Shown here: positions 43,495 through 52,382 of the stretch, in pieces
Layout: every line of letters begins with the position of its first letter
How positions within the stretch are numbered: position 1 is the first letter of the stretch
Assembly: GCA_044232905.1 (NCBI GenBank)
Contig: JBIIKZ010000005.1
Location: forward strand, 1 to 64,000
DNA length: 64,000 bases
Direction of reading: 5' to 3'
From: CANHVK01 sp044232905
GTDB lineage: Bacteria; Bacteroidota; Bacteroidia; Flavobacteriales_D; Crocinitomicaceae
Made by a program: the position numbers and the translations under genes
Notes under the pieces: generated by a model
The model's input: only the letters and a program-made list of their open reading frames with translations
What the model was told of the DNA's origin: nothing
Database searches by the model: none

Positions 43495-43530
43495 GATTAC
43501 AGATTACAGATTAACAAATTGCAGATTGTT
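43495..43530. repeat. AT-rich intergenic repeat, GATTACA type, copy A
   Basis: Contains ATTACAGATTACAGATTAAC, shared with the tract at 51302-51395. It sits between the queA and GH13 genes. Confidence 0.5.
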
Positions 43531-43549
43531 GAATAGAAGTTGAAATCAA

Positions 43550-45163
43550 TTAATCTATTTTAAGCAATATCAATCCTTCATATTTCCCTAAATCGATAAA
43601 ATCTTGACACGATTTTTCATTGTGAAAATGAGTAGAATAAAGAATTTGCCAATTCTCATCACTTGGAATGGAAATCGTACGTTTGGCATTGTTGAAATTA
43701 AGTAATATATAAACCTCCTGGTCTTCATATACTCGCGTGTAACCTAAAACTCCTTGCTCTCCTTGTTGCAAGAATGTTAAGTTTCCATGAGAAAGCGCTG
43801 AATGTGTATTACGTAGTTTTATTAATGCTTTATAATGCGTCAATAAAGAATCTGATTGATTGTCTTGCATTTCCACATTAACACGATAGAAATTACGGTT
43901 AATTGGTAACCACGGCTTGACGCTTGAGAAACCACCAAAATCTTCTGCAGACCACTGCATAGGGGTACGCGATTTGTCTCTCCCACTAAAAAAAGGCCAA
44001 TATTTTTTCCCTAATGGATCTTTTATATGTTTCCTGCGAATTTTCTGATTTTGCATGCCAATTTCTTCTCCATAATAAACGAAAGGTGTTCCACGAAGTG
44101 TAAGCAGTAATATACTTGCAATATGTGCTTTTTCTAATTTATTTCTCCCAATACTTAATCGGTTAAAACTGCGCAATAAATCATGATTACTCAAAACATA
44201 ACTTGGCCAAGCTTTTTCAGGTAAATTTTTCTCCCACTTTTCGATGCATTTGTAATATTTCTTTGCGTTCCAAAAACGGAAAATCAACGAAAAATCAAAA
44301 GCCAAGTGCAGCGCATTATCGCCTTCTCCTAGGTAATTAATAACCGTAGCATTATTGCCTGGAGGTGGCGTATAAATTTCACCTACCAACATTTTATCTT
44401 CATAGCTATCCAATAATTGCCGTAATTTTCGAACAATTTTGATCGAAGAACCTCTATTTCTGCTATATAAGCGATCCTTGGTTGGTCTCCCCCATTTGAT
44501 AAATGGATTATCCCTGAATTTTTCATCTTTGACGATGTAGTTAATCACATCCAAACGGAATCCATCTACGCCGAGATCTAACCAAAATCGAATTTCCTCA
44601 AAAAACGCGTTGTGTAAGTCTTTGTTTCGCCAATTTAAATCTGGCTGTTCTTTCAAAAAACTATGGAGATAATATTTTTGGGTAGATTCATCCCACTCCC
44701 AAGCACTTCCACCAAAAGCAGAACGCCAATTGGTAGGTACTTTTCCGTTACGTTTGTTTTTCCAGATGTACCAATCTCGTTTGGGGTTATCAAGCGATGC
44801 ACTTGATTCAACAAACCAAGGATGTTCGTTGGAAGTATGATTCATTACCATATCCATGACAATCTTGATTCCATTCGCATGTGCAAGTGCTAACAATTCT
44901 TTGAAATCTTCCATGGTACCATACGAAGGATCAATTGCCCGATAGTTGACTATGTCGTATCCATAATCTTTCATCGGCGATTCATAGATGGGAGAAAGCC
45001 AAATTGCTTTAATTCCTAATTGAACCAAATAATCAAAACGTTGAATAATCCCTCTTAAGTCACCGATTCCATCGTTATTGCTATCCTTAAAACTACGTAC
45101 GTATAAATGATAAACGACACCGTGTTTCCACCAAACGTAGTTTTCCTTATTCACTTCACCCAT
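43550..45163 (-). CDS. GH13 alpha-glucosidase/oligo-1,6-glucosidase-like
   Basis: A 537-residue (beta/alpha)8-barrel glycosidase. The catalytic triad is Asp205 (GFRLD), Glu262 (GEIYTPP) and Asp327 (SNHD). Region I is DMVMNHTS. The residue after the nucleophile is Val206 (LDVINY), which in related enzymes favours alpha-1,6 bonds over alpha-1,4. No signal peptide is visible, so it likely acts on imported oligosaccharides in the cytoplasm. It has a -7 box of its own and no carbohydrate genes next to it. Confidence 0.9.
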   Translation of the reverse strand: MGEVNKENYVWWKHGVVYHLYVRSFKDSNNDGIGDLRGIIQRFDYLVQLGIKAIWLSPIYESPMKDYGYDIVNYRAIDPSYGTMEDFKELLALAHANGIKIVMDMVMNHTSNEHPWFVESSASLDNPKRDWYIWKNKRNGKVPTNWRSAFGGSAWEWDESTQKYYLHSFLKEQPDLNWRNKDLHNAFFEEIRFWLDLGVDGFRLDVINYIVKDEKFRDNPFIKWGRPTKDRLYSRNRGSSIKIVRKLRQLLDSYEDKMLVGEIYTPPPGNNATVINYLGEGDNALHLAFDFSLIFRFWNAKKYYKCIEKWEKNLPEKAWPSYVLSNHDLLRSFNRLSIGRNKLEKAHIASILLLTLRGTPFVYYGEEIGMQNQKIRRKHIKDPLGKKYWPFFSGRDKSRTPMQWSAEDFGGFSSVKPWLPINRNFYRVNVEMQDNQSDSLLTHYKALIKLRNTHSALSHGNLTFLQQGEQGVLGYTRVYEDQEVYILLNFNNAKRTISIPSDENWQILYSTHFHNEKSCQDFIDLGKYEGLILLKID

Positions 45164-45211
45164 TTCAACATATTGATACCTATTAAGTAAAAGTAATTAC
45201 TCCACATTTTA

Positions 45212-45219
45212 CAAACGTA
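45212..45219 (-). promoter_or_regulatory. -7 promoter box for the GH13 gene
   Basis: The minus strand reads TACGTTTG, a perfect TAnnTTTG, 48 bases before the ATG at 45163. Confidence 0.45.
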
Positions 45220-45306
45220 GCTAGGATATGAAATTTTTGTTAATTCGGTGAGGGAAATTTTGGACTGATTTTTAGTACCAATGATAGTATCAAATAATGC
45301 TATCGA

Positions 45307-46089
45307 TTACTTAACACGCAACCAATCCAGCGTCACGCGATTAAATTCTTCTGCTTGTTCGATATTGACGATGTGTCCACAATTTTCTACCACAGCCATT
45401 GTTCCTTTTGGCTCCAGCTTTGCCATTTTTTTCACATCTTCAATAAACATGTGATCTTCTCTTCCGGAGATAAATAAAATTGGTAACCCATGCGGTTCTT
45501 TTTGAAAACGCTTTAATAATGTATCCAAATGACGAGTAATACCAAACCAACGGATAAACTCGGACTTCTTCATCTTTTTTGCTTCATGAATAAACACAGC
45601 GCGAGATTTTGCATGGCTTCTTCTTGGCAGAATTATCACAGCAAATAAAGTATACAAAAACATGAAAGGAACCAGTTTTTTGAGTGTATTACCAACGACA
45701 ATTAAAAAACGGGAGAAATTGGTAAGACTTATAATAGCACCAGACATTATCATAGAATGAATTCTTGATCTGTCTAATTCCACCAATTGTCTAATCAAAA
45801 TTGTCCCTAACGAAACCCCAATAAAATGAGCATTATCGATTTTATTAAAATCTAATACATCATACACTTCTTGTGCAATCGATGGAAATGAATATATTAA
45901 ATTTTTATTGACTTCTTCAACCACTTTTGTGCGACCATGACCACGTAAATCAATCAATAATACGTTATATTCTTTACGATACGCATTTATTTGTTTGAAC
46001 CAAATGGTAGAACTTCCCCCTGCTCCATGAATAAAAACTACCCAAGACGCAGTTGAATTTGCATGTTTATAAATTATGTGATGTAGCAT
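45307..46089 (-). CDS. Alpha/beta hydrolase
   Basis: A 260-residue protein. FIHGAGGSSTIW (oxyanion), IDLRGHGRT, AHFIGVSLGTI with the nucleophile Ser in GVSLG, then FISGREDHMF (Asp) and NCGHIVNIEQ (His) make a normal triad. A hydrophobic stretch in the cap (PFMFLYTLFAVIILP) is notable. The substrate is unknown. From the ATG at 46089 it overlaps the glycosyltransferase gene by 23 bp; an ATG at 46116 is also possible. Confidence 0.88.
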   Translation of the reverse strand: MLHHIIYKHANSTASWVVFIHGAGGSSTIWFKQINAYRKEYNVLLIDLRGHGRTKVVEEVNKNLIYSFPSIAQEVYDVLDFNKIDNAHFIGVSLGTILIRQLVELDRSRIHSMIMSGAIISLTNFSRFLIVVGNTLKKLVPFMFLYTLFAVIILPRRSHAKSRAVFIHEAKKMKKSEFIRWFGITRHLDTLLKRFQKEPHGLPILFISGREDHMFIEDVKKMAKLEPKGTMAVVENCGHIVNIEQAEEFNRVTLDWLRVK

Positions 46090-47254
46090 TCTCTGATTGA
46101 AGTTGACTCCAAACATACTGAGAAGAGACGATAAAAACTAAATTTCCAAGACCTAATATTCCAATTTGTGTAAACCAACGGGATAAATCTTTCCCCCATA
46201 AATCCGACGAATCAAATGAAAACAAGAGCATTCCAACAGAAAAAAGCATCCAATATTTCCAGTTTCGTGTCTGAAACGCACGGTAAATTAAAAACATAAC
46301 TAAAGGAATAGATAGTAAGAAATGTTGGCTATCCGTCACAAAAAAGTTTGGTATAAATGCCATAAATAAGGCTAGAAAAAACATGTAATTCAAGTTATTA
46401 ACTTCTTTTCCTTTCATATTAATATATAAAAAGCTGATTAACAAACCTAAACCAAGAAACGAATACAACCAAGAAGGTTTTACACCGAAATAGGTATGAA
46501 CCAAGTACTGTAAAGACTGTGGACTGGTCAAATATTCTCCATGCGCAGACAAAGCACTAAACCAATCTATCCAAAGATGTATGTTTTTAGTCCACCCAAA
46601 TACAATAAGCGGAAATAAAAAACTTAAAGTTCCAAATGCAATTAAATACAAGATTTGCTTCCATTTACCAAAAAACAACATCGGAATACAAATAAGTATC
46701 ATAATTGGTTTTAAAACAATCATTACTGCCCAAAATAGAGAAGATAACACAAAATTATTTTTGGAAATAAAATAGGCACCTATAACGAATAAAAACAACA
46801 AGATAAGATTTACATTCCCAAGATGTAACTCCCTCGTGACATGAATGACTATTACCAAAAAAGCTAAAAAAAGAAACAAAAATTGTTTTTTAATGACACC
46901 TAAATATTCTTCCAAAATCCCTTTCCATAAAGGTAATGCAAGTGCTAAAAAAACAACCAACACAGCTAAATGAAAAAATTTTATTATTGCAAATGAAAAT
47001 AATACATAAGGAGCAAAAAACAAAAGGGTTGTAGGTGGATATTTAAAAAAACCTGTACCTAAACCATATGCGTGTTCGTATGGATTATTTCCTCTATAAT
47101 AATCATTTGTCGCTTCAAAATATACCAAGAAGTCATTTGTAAATAACTTCTCATTGTTCAACTCTACAAAAATAAAAAGTAACGAAAAAGCAACTACAAT
47201 AGCTAGGTAACTTAACAATGGTTTGTTTGAGAAAAGTTGTTTAAATTTTATCAT
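46067..47254 (-). CDS. GT87-like polytopic membrane glycosyltransferase (DUF2029 type)
   Basis: A 395-residue protein with about ten membrane helices. The first periplasmic loop has DFLVYFEATNDYYRGNNPYEH, with the acidic residue followed by NPY typical of GT-C mannosyltransferases in GT87. GFFKYPPTTLLFFAPY follows, then a C-terminal NFFVTDSQHFLLSIP. Such enzymes use polyprenyl-phosphate sugar donors outside the cytoplasm. The acceptor is unknown. I start at the ATG at 47254; the upstream in-frame codon at 47281 falls in a repeat. It overlaps the hydrolase gene. Confidence 0.8.
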   Translation of the reverse strand: MIKFKQLFSNKPLLSYLAIVVAFSLLFIFVELNNEKLFTNDFLVYFEATNDYYRGNNPYEHAYGLGTGFFKYPPTTLLFFAPYVLFSFAIIKFFHLAVLVVFLALALPLWKGILEEYLGVIKKQFLFLFLAFLVIVIHVTRELHLGNVNLILLFLFVIGAYFISKNNFVLSSLFWAVMIVLKPIMILICIPMLFFGKWKQILYLIAFGTLSFLFPLIVFGWTKNIHLWIDWFSALSAHGEYLTSPQSLQYLVHTYFGVKPSWLYSFLGLGLLISFLYINMKGKEVNNLNYMFFLALFMAFIPNFFVTDSQHFLLSIPLVMFLIYRAFQTRNWKYWMLFSVGMLLFSFDSSDLWGKDLSRWFTQIGILGLGNLVFIVSSQYVWSQLQSENATSHNL

Positions 47255-47268
47255 AATGTGTACATAGG

Positions 47269-47301
47269 TCACCTCCCTCAATCCCTCCCAAGGAGGGAAG
47301 T
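47269..47301. repeat. CT-rich intergenic repeat with hairpin, copy B
   Basis: Contains TCACCTCCCTCAATCCCTCC then AAGGAGGGAAGTAG; CCCTCC and GGAGGG pair. It relates to 34527-34578. Confidence 0.55.
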
Positions 47302-47307
47302 AGAAAA

Positions 47308-50300
47308 CTACATATTTCTTCTATACTGTCCCCCAACTTCAAACAATGCATGTGTTATCTGACCTAACGAAGAATGTTTACAAGCTTCCATCAAGGTTTC
47401 AAACACATTTTTATTATGGATTGCAGCTAACTGTACATCACGTATCGTTTTTGCAGTGTCGTCTTTTTTGAAATCGTGTAAGGCTTCCAACATCGAAATT
47501 TGATATTGTTTCTCCTCTTCTGTTGCACGAATTACTTCACTTGGAATAATCGTTGGCGAACCTTTTGAACTCAAGAAGGTATTTACCCCGATAATCGGAT
47601 ATTCTCCTGTATGCTTCAAGGTTTCATAATACAAGGATTCTTCCTGAATTTTAGAACGCTGATACATCGTCTCCATCGCTCCTAGTACTCCTCCACGTTC
47701 TGTAATACGATCAAATTCAGCCAATACAGCCTCTTCAACTAAATCCGTCAATTCTTCAATGATGAAACTTCCTTGTAAAGGGTTCTCATTTTTCGCTAAC
47801 CCTAATTCACGGTTGATGATTAACTGAATCGCCATCGCACGACGTACAGACTCTTCTGTAGGAGTTGTAATAGCTTCGTCGTATGCATTGGTATGTAAAG
47901 AATTACAGTTATCGTAAATCGCATACAATGCTTGAAGTGTTGTACGGATGTCGTTGAAATCAATTTCTTGCGCATGTAACGAACGACCAGAAGTTTGGAT
48001 GTGGTATTTCAACATCTGCGCTCTTGGGTTCGCACCGTATTTTTTCGCCATAGCTTTCGCCCAAATTCTTCTAGAAACACGACCAATAACCGCATATTCC
48101 GGATCGATACCATTAGAAAAGAAGAACGATAAATTAGGTCCGAAATCGTTGATATCCATCCCTCTACTCAAGTAATATTCTACAAAAGTAAATCCATTAG
48201 CCAAGGTAAACGCTAATTGAGAAATCGGATTTGCTCCCGCTTCTGCAATGTGGTAACCAGAAATCGATACCGAATAGAAATTACGTACTTTTTGATCGAT
48301 AAAATATGCTTGCACATCCCCCATCAAACGCAATGCGAATTCCGTAGAGAAAATACACGTATTTTGCGCTTGATCTTCTTTTAGTATGTCTGCTTGAACC
48401 GTTCCTCGAACTTGCGCAAGTGTTTCCGCTTTAATTTTAGCATATACATCTGCTGGTAATACTTGGTCTCCTGTTACACCCAACAAGAAAAGTCCCAATC
48501 CATCATTCCCTTCTGGAAGTTCACCTTGATAGGTAGGACGTGCCGTATTTTTCGCTTTGTAAATTGCTTCAATTTTTGCATTTACCTCTGCTTCTAAACC
48601 ATTTGCATGAATATACTTCTCACAATTTTGGTCGATTGCAGCATTCATGAAGAATCCTAACAAAATTGGTGCTGGACCATTAATTGTCATCGAAACCGAC
48701 GTCTTCGGATCACTCAAATCAAAGCCAGAATACAATTTTTTCGCATCATCTAAGCAACATACGGAAACTCCTGAATTTCCAATTTTACCATAAATATCTG
48801 GACGTACATCTGGATCATTACCATACAAAGTCACGGAATCAAATGCGGTAGATAAACGTTTTGCAGGCATTCCTAAACTTACGTAGTGGAAACGTTTATT
48901 GGTACGTTCTGGTCCACCTTCTCCTGCAAACATGCGCGTTGGGTCTTCCCCTTCGCGTTTGAACGGGAACAAACCTGCTGTATAAGGAAATTCACCTGGA
49001 ACATTTTCTTGTAAATTCCAACGTAAAATATCCCCCCAAGAAGTGTATTTTGGCAAAGCAATTTTAGGAATTTGAGAACCGGATAAGGAAGTTGTATGCG
49101 TTTCCAACGTCAATTCTTTATCACGAACTTTAAATCTAAAAACTGGATCTTTATACAAAGCCTTTTTCGCTTCCCAATTTTCCAATATCAATAAATTCTT
49201 AGGATCGATGTTTAATTTCTCAATTTCAAACGATTCTTGTAAACCTTTTACAATTCTATCTTTATCGTCAATGGATAATTTACTAACCGTTTCGATCGAT
49301 TTTTGAAGTCCGTACAACTTATTCGCTACTTCTACCTGTTGGTTCACCCATTTATCGTATCCACGATTATTCTCTGAAATTTCAGATAAATAACGCGTTC
49401 TATCCGGTGGAATGACAAATATTTTCTCGGACATTTCATCCGTAACTTGGAAAGAAGAAGTCAAAGAAGCGGTTGTTTTATCATTAATTGTTTGAACAAT
49501 TACCGAATATAAGGTATTCATTCCTGGGTCGTTAAACTGAGATGCGATTGTCCCGTAAACAGGCATATCATCCGTGTTTTTATCCCATAAATTATGGTTG
49601 CGTTGGTATTGTTTACGTACATCACGCAAAGCATCCAATGCACCTCGTTTGTCGAACTTATTCAATGCAATAACATCTGCAAAGTCCAACATATCAATCT
49701 TTTCCAATTGAGTCGCTGCACCATATTCAGGTGTCATCACGTACAACGAAACATCTGAATGATCTAATATTTCTGTATCCGATTGACCAATTCCAGAAGT
49801 TTCTAAAATAATCAAATCATATTTTGCTGCTTTCAATACCAAAATTGCTTCTGCAACGTGTTTTGATAAGGCTAAATTGGATTGACGTGTCGCCAAAGAA
49901 CGCATATATACACGTTTGTTTTTGATTGCATTCATACGAATACGGTCACCCAATAACGCACCTCCAGTCTTACGTTTCGATGGATCCACAGATACTACTG
50001 CAATTGATTTTTCTGGGAAATCCAATACAAAACGACGAACTAATTCATCTACCAACGAAGATTTACCTGCACCACCTGTCCCGGTAATTCCTAACACAGG
50101 AACCGTCGAATTTTCAGCCAATTTATGAACAGCATCTAACATTCCTTTCGATTCTTCCGGATAATTTTCTGCTGCAGAAATAACACTTGCAATCGTCGGA
50201 ACATGTTTTTGTTCCAATTTACTTAAATCCAAATCTGTTTTATTCCCTAAAGGAAAATCACTTTTTTGCACTAAATCGTTGATCATTCCTTGCAACCCCA

Positions 50301-50688
50301 TTGATCTTCCATCATCCGGGTGATAGATACGCGTAATTCCATACCCTTGTAACTCTTCAATTTCAGAAGGTAAGATAGTTCCTCCGCCACCGGCAAAAAT
50401 CTTGATGTGTGGTGCCCCTTTTTCACGCAGTAAATCGTACATGTATTTCAAGTACTCGTTATGCCCTCCTTGGTAGGAAGTCATTGCAATCGCTTGTGCA
50501 TCTTCTTGAATAGCACAATCTACCACTTCTTCCACACTTCTGTCGTGTCCTAAATGGATCACCTCACATCCAGTAGTCTGGATGATGCGTCGCATGATAT
50601 TAATAGCAGCATCGTGTCCGTCGAACAAAGAAGCTGCGGTTACGATTCTAACTTTATTTATTGGTTTGTAAGGTATAATAGGATCCAT
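47308..50688 (-). CDS. icmF: Fused isobutyryl-CoA mutase (IcmF)
   Basis: A 1126-residue fusion. The N-terminal B12-binding domain has FDGHDAAI with the cobalt-ligand His25. The middle MeaI-type GTPase chaperone has the P-loop GITGTGGAGKSS (199-210), LETSGIGQSD and NKFDKRG. The C-terminal mutase large domain has FPYTAGLFPFKREGEDPTRMFAGEG, a form that matches IcmF rather than methylmalonyl-CoA mutase, where the corresponding stretch differs. The enzyme interconverts isobutyryl-CoA and n-butyryl-CoA, and some members also act on pivalyl- or isovaleryl-CoA. It stands alone; no acyl-CoA genes flank it. Confidence 0.93.
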   Translation of the reverse strand: MDPIIPYKPINKVRIVTAASLFDGHDAAINIMRRIIQTTGCEVIHLGHDRSVEEVVDCAIQEDAQAIAMTSYQGGHNEYLKYMYDLLREKGAPHIKIFAGGGGTILPSEIEELQGYGITRIYHPDDGRSMGLQGMINDLVQKSDFPLGNKTDLDLSKLEQKHVPTIASVISAAENYPEESKGMLDAVHKLAENSTVPVLGITGTGGAGKSSLVDELVRRFVLDFPEKSIAVVSVDPSKRKTGGALLGDRIRMNAIKNKRVYMRSLATRQSNLALSKHVAEAILVLKAAKYDLIILETSGIGQSDTEILDHSDVSLYVMTPEYGAATQLEKIDMLDFADVIALNKFDKRGALDALRDVRKQYQRNHNLWDKNTDDMPVYGTIASQFNDPGMNTLYSVIVQTINDKTTASLTSSFQVTDEMSEKIFVIPPDRTRYLSEISENNRGYDKWVNQQVEVANKLYGLQKSIETVSKLSIDDKDRIVKGLQESFEIEKLNIDPKNLLILENWEAKKALYKDPVFRFKVRDKELTLETHTTSLSGSQIPKIALPKYTSWGDILRWNLQENVPGEFPYTAGLFPFKREGEDPTRMFAGEGGPERTNKRFHYVSLGMPAKRLSTAFDSVTLYGNDPDVRPDIYGKIGNSGVSVCCLDDAKKLYSGFDLSDPKTSVSMTINGPAPILLGFFMNAAIDQNCEKYIHANGLEAEVNAKIEAIYKAKNTARPTYQGELPEGNDGLGLFLLGVTGDQVLPADVYAKIKAETLAQVRGTVQADILKEDQAQNTCIFSTEFALRLMGDVQAYFIDQKVRNFYSVSISGYHIAEAGANPISQLAFTLANGFTFVEYYLSRGMDINDFGPNLSFFFSNGIDPEYAVIGRVSRRIWAKAMAKKYGANPRAQMLKYHIQTSGRSLHAQEIDFNDIRTTLQALYAIYDNCNSLHTNAYDEAITTPTEESVRRAMAIQLIINRELGLAKNENPLQGSFIIEELTDLVEEAVLAEFDRITERGGVLGAMETMYQRSKIQEESLYYETLKHTGEYPIIGVNTFLSSKGSPTIIPSEVIRATEEEKQYQISMLEALHDFKKDDTAKTIRDVQLAAIHNKNVFETLMEACKHSSLGQITHALFEVGGQYRRNM

Positions 50689-51081
50689 AATTTGTTACTT
50701 AGCTTAAGTGGATGCTAAGATAAGGAAAATGAGTGACGTGTTACGAGCGACGAGGGAAGAATATTTAAATGAACCTCAACCTCCGTAAGAATTAAGAAGA
50801 TATAAAACTTATGGTATTTCGGATTTTTATTAAATATTTTTAAAAAATTAATATTCAATTAAACAAATTAAAAACTTCTCTCAAAGAAACAATTTTTTCG
50901 TTTATGCGTTTTTGAGTTGTATGTATGGAAGTAAATAATGTTTATTATTATATCTTATTGTTTCATCGAGTTTATGCAACGCTTTAAAAATATTCTGGTT
51001 TGACCGTTTTATTTTGAAAAACAGCTTGGAAACAATTTGCTTAAATAGAGGGATTGGTTGAATAATTAAAAAATATATACT
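50689..51081. other. 393-bp gap between icmF and the DUF1653 gene
   Basis: No gene is supported. It includes a GAGTGACG...CGACGAGGGA stretch (50730-50757) related to the repeat flanking the MFS gene, a 6-bp hairpin at 50699-50720, and otherwise featureless AT-rich DNA. Confidence 0.5.
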
Positions 51082-51300
51082 ATGAAAATCGGAAAATACC
51101 GTCATTACAAAGGAAAGGAATACGAAGTAGTTGGAGTTGCAACAAACAGTGAAACCTTGGAAGAATTAGTGGTTTACAAGGCACTCTATAACATAGAAGG
51201 CAAAGGAGAAGATTCGTTGTGGGTAAGACCAAGAGCGATGTTTGAGGAGCAGGTTGAAGTGAATGGGGTATTCGTGAAACGTTTTGAATATATTGATTAG
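51082..51300 (+). CDS. DUF1653 domain protein
   Basis: A 72-residue soluble protein. The pattern IGKYRHYKGKEYEVVGVATNSETLEELVVYKALY...DSLWVRPRAMFEEQVEVNGV...RFEYI is the DUF1653 fold, seen as a short free protein or as a tail on larger enzymes. Its function is unknown. It is preceded by a long gap and followed by a repeat tract, so it is probably monocistronic. Confidence 0.85.
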   Translation: MKIGKYRHYKGKEYEVVGVATNSETLEELVVYKALYNIEGKGEDSLWVRPRAMFEEQVEVNGVFVKRFEYID

Positions 51301-51301
51301 A

Positions 51302-51395
51302 AGATTACAAATTGGCAGATTACAAATTGGCAAATTACAGATTACAGATTAACAGATTGAAAGATTTCAGATTGAAAGATTAGTAGATTAAAATT
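51302..51395. repeat. AT-rich intergenic repeat, GATTACA type, copy B
   Basis: Two perfect 15-bp units (AGATTACAAATTGGC at 51302-51316 and 51317-51331) are followed by decaying AGATTACAG/AGATTGAAAGATT units. The tract shares a 20-base word with 43495-43514. Confidence 0.65.
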
Positions 51396-51536
51396 ATTAG
51401 AGGTAGAAAAGCAATAAATTTTAAAAGCATTAAGGTATTGACGTTGTCGACAGGGTAAATAGAATCTTTTAAAATTTATTTGAAATCTAAACATTACCAC
51501 TTAAATTGTTTATCGTATTTTCACTAAAAAAACACC

Positions 51537-52331
51537 TTGAATCCAATCGCATTTATAGAACATTATTCCGCATATAGTTTGATTGCACTTGTTGTTCTTT
51601 CAGCAACTGCAGGGTTTATCGACGCGATTGTCGGTGGCGGTGGACTGATTCAAATTCCTGCACTACTCATCAATTTACCCAATGTTTCGTTGCCCACACT
51701 TTTCGGTACCAATAAAATTGCAGCGCTTTCAGGGACTTCATTTTCTGCCTATCAGTATTCCAAACGTGTAAAATTCGACTTCAAACTACTTTTAATCATT
51801 GCTTTATTTGCGTTTATAGCTTCCTACCTTGGCGCTTCGATTGTAAGTCAACTTCCAACTGAAAAGTTAAAACCTGCAATGCTTATTATTCTTACCGTTA
51901 TTGCAGTATATACATTTTTTAAAAAAGATCTCGGAAATGTACACACCAAAACGCTACCTCCTATCAAACAACAACTGTTTGGAAGTATCATAGGCATATT
52001 TGTTGGTTTTTACGATGGGTTTTTCGGTCCTGGAACTGGTAGTTTTTTCGTACTCGGATTTGTAGTAATTCTAGGTTTCGATTTTTTACACGCTTCCGCC
52101 TATGCAAAAGTCATCAATTGCCTAACCAATATCTCTGCGCTTATCTTATTCATTAAACAAGGGAATTACATCCTAGAAATAGCAGTATTGTTATCCATTT
52201 GCAACGTAACGGGAAGTATCATCGGTACAAAACTAGCATTGAAACAAGGAAATAAATTCATCCGTATCCTCTTTTTAGGCATTGTTTGTTTGATGATTGT
52301 ACGGTATTGGTATGATGTGGTGGTGAAATAA
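51537..52331 (+). CDS. TSUP-family (TauE/SafE) membrane transporter
   Basis: A 264-residue inner-membrane protein with about eight helices. The first helix has TAGFIDAIVGGGGLIQIPALL, and the second half repeats it as GFYDGFFGPGTGSFFVLGFV, the two TSUP half-repeats. Family members export sulfite, sulfoacetate or other sulfur anions. A stop codon lies 12 bases upstream of the TTG at 51537 in the same frame, so TTG is the only common start for the full N-terminus. It is convergent with the TonB receptor gene. Confidence 0.88.
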   Translation: MNPIAFIEHYSAYSLIALVVLSATAGFIDAIVGGGGLIQIPALLINLPNVSLPTLFGTNKIAALSGTSFSAYQYSKRVKFDFKLLLIIALFAFIASYLGASIVSQLPTEKLKPAMLIILTVIAVYTFFKKDLGNVHTKTLPPIKQQLFGSIIGIFVGFYDGFFGPGTGSFFVLGFVVILGFDFLHASAYAKVINCLTNISALILFIKQGNYILEIAVLLSICNVTGSIIGTKLALKQGNKFIRILFLGIVCLMIVRYWYDVVVK

Positions 52332-52340
52332 CAAACACAA

Positions 52341-52362
52341 AAAAAGGGGTTGTTACACCCCT
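52341..52362 (-). terminator. Terminator after the TonB receptor gene
   Basis: AGGGGT (52345-52350) pairs with ACCCCT (52357-52362). On the minus strand a run of T follows. The plus-strand T-run is poor, so it mainly serves the minus-strand gene. Confidence 0.65.
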
Positions 52363-52382
52363 AATTTCAAAATTTCGATTAT

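Noticed and set aside
50902..51105. 67-codon minus-strand frame before the DUF1653 gene
   Set aside because: It overlaps the DUF1653 start, is AT-rich and has no recognisable domain.
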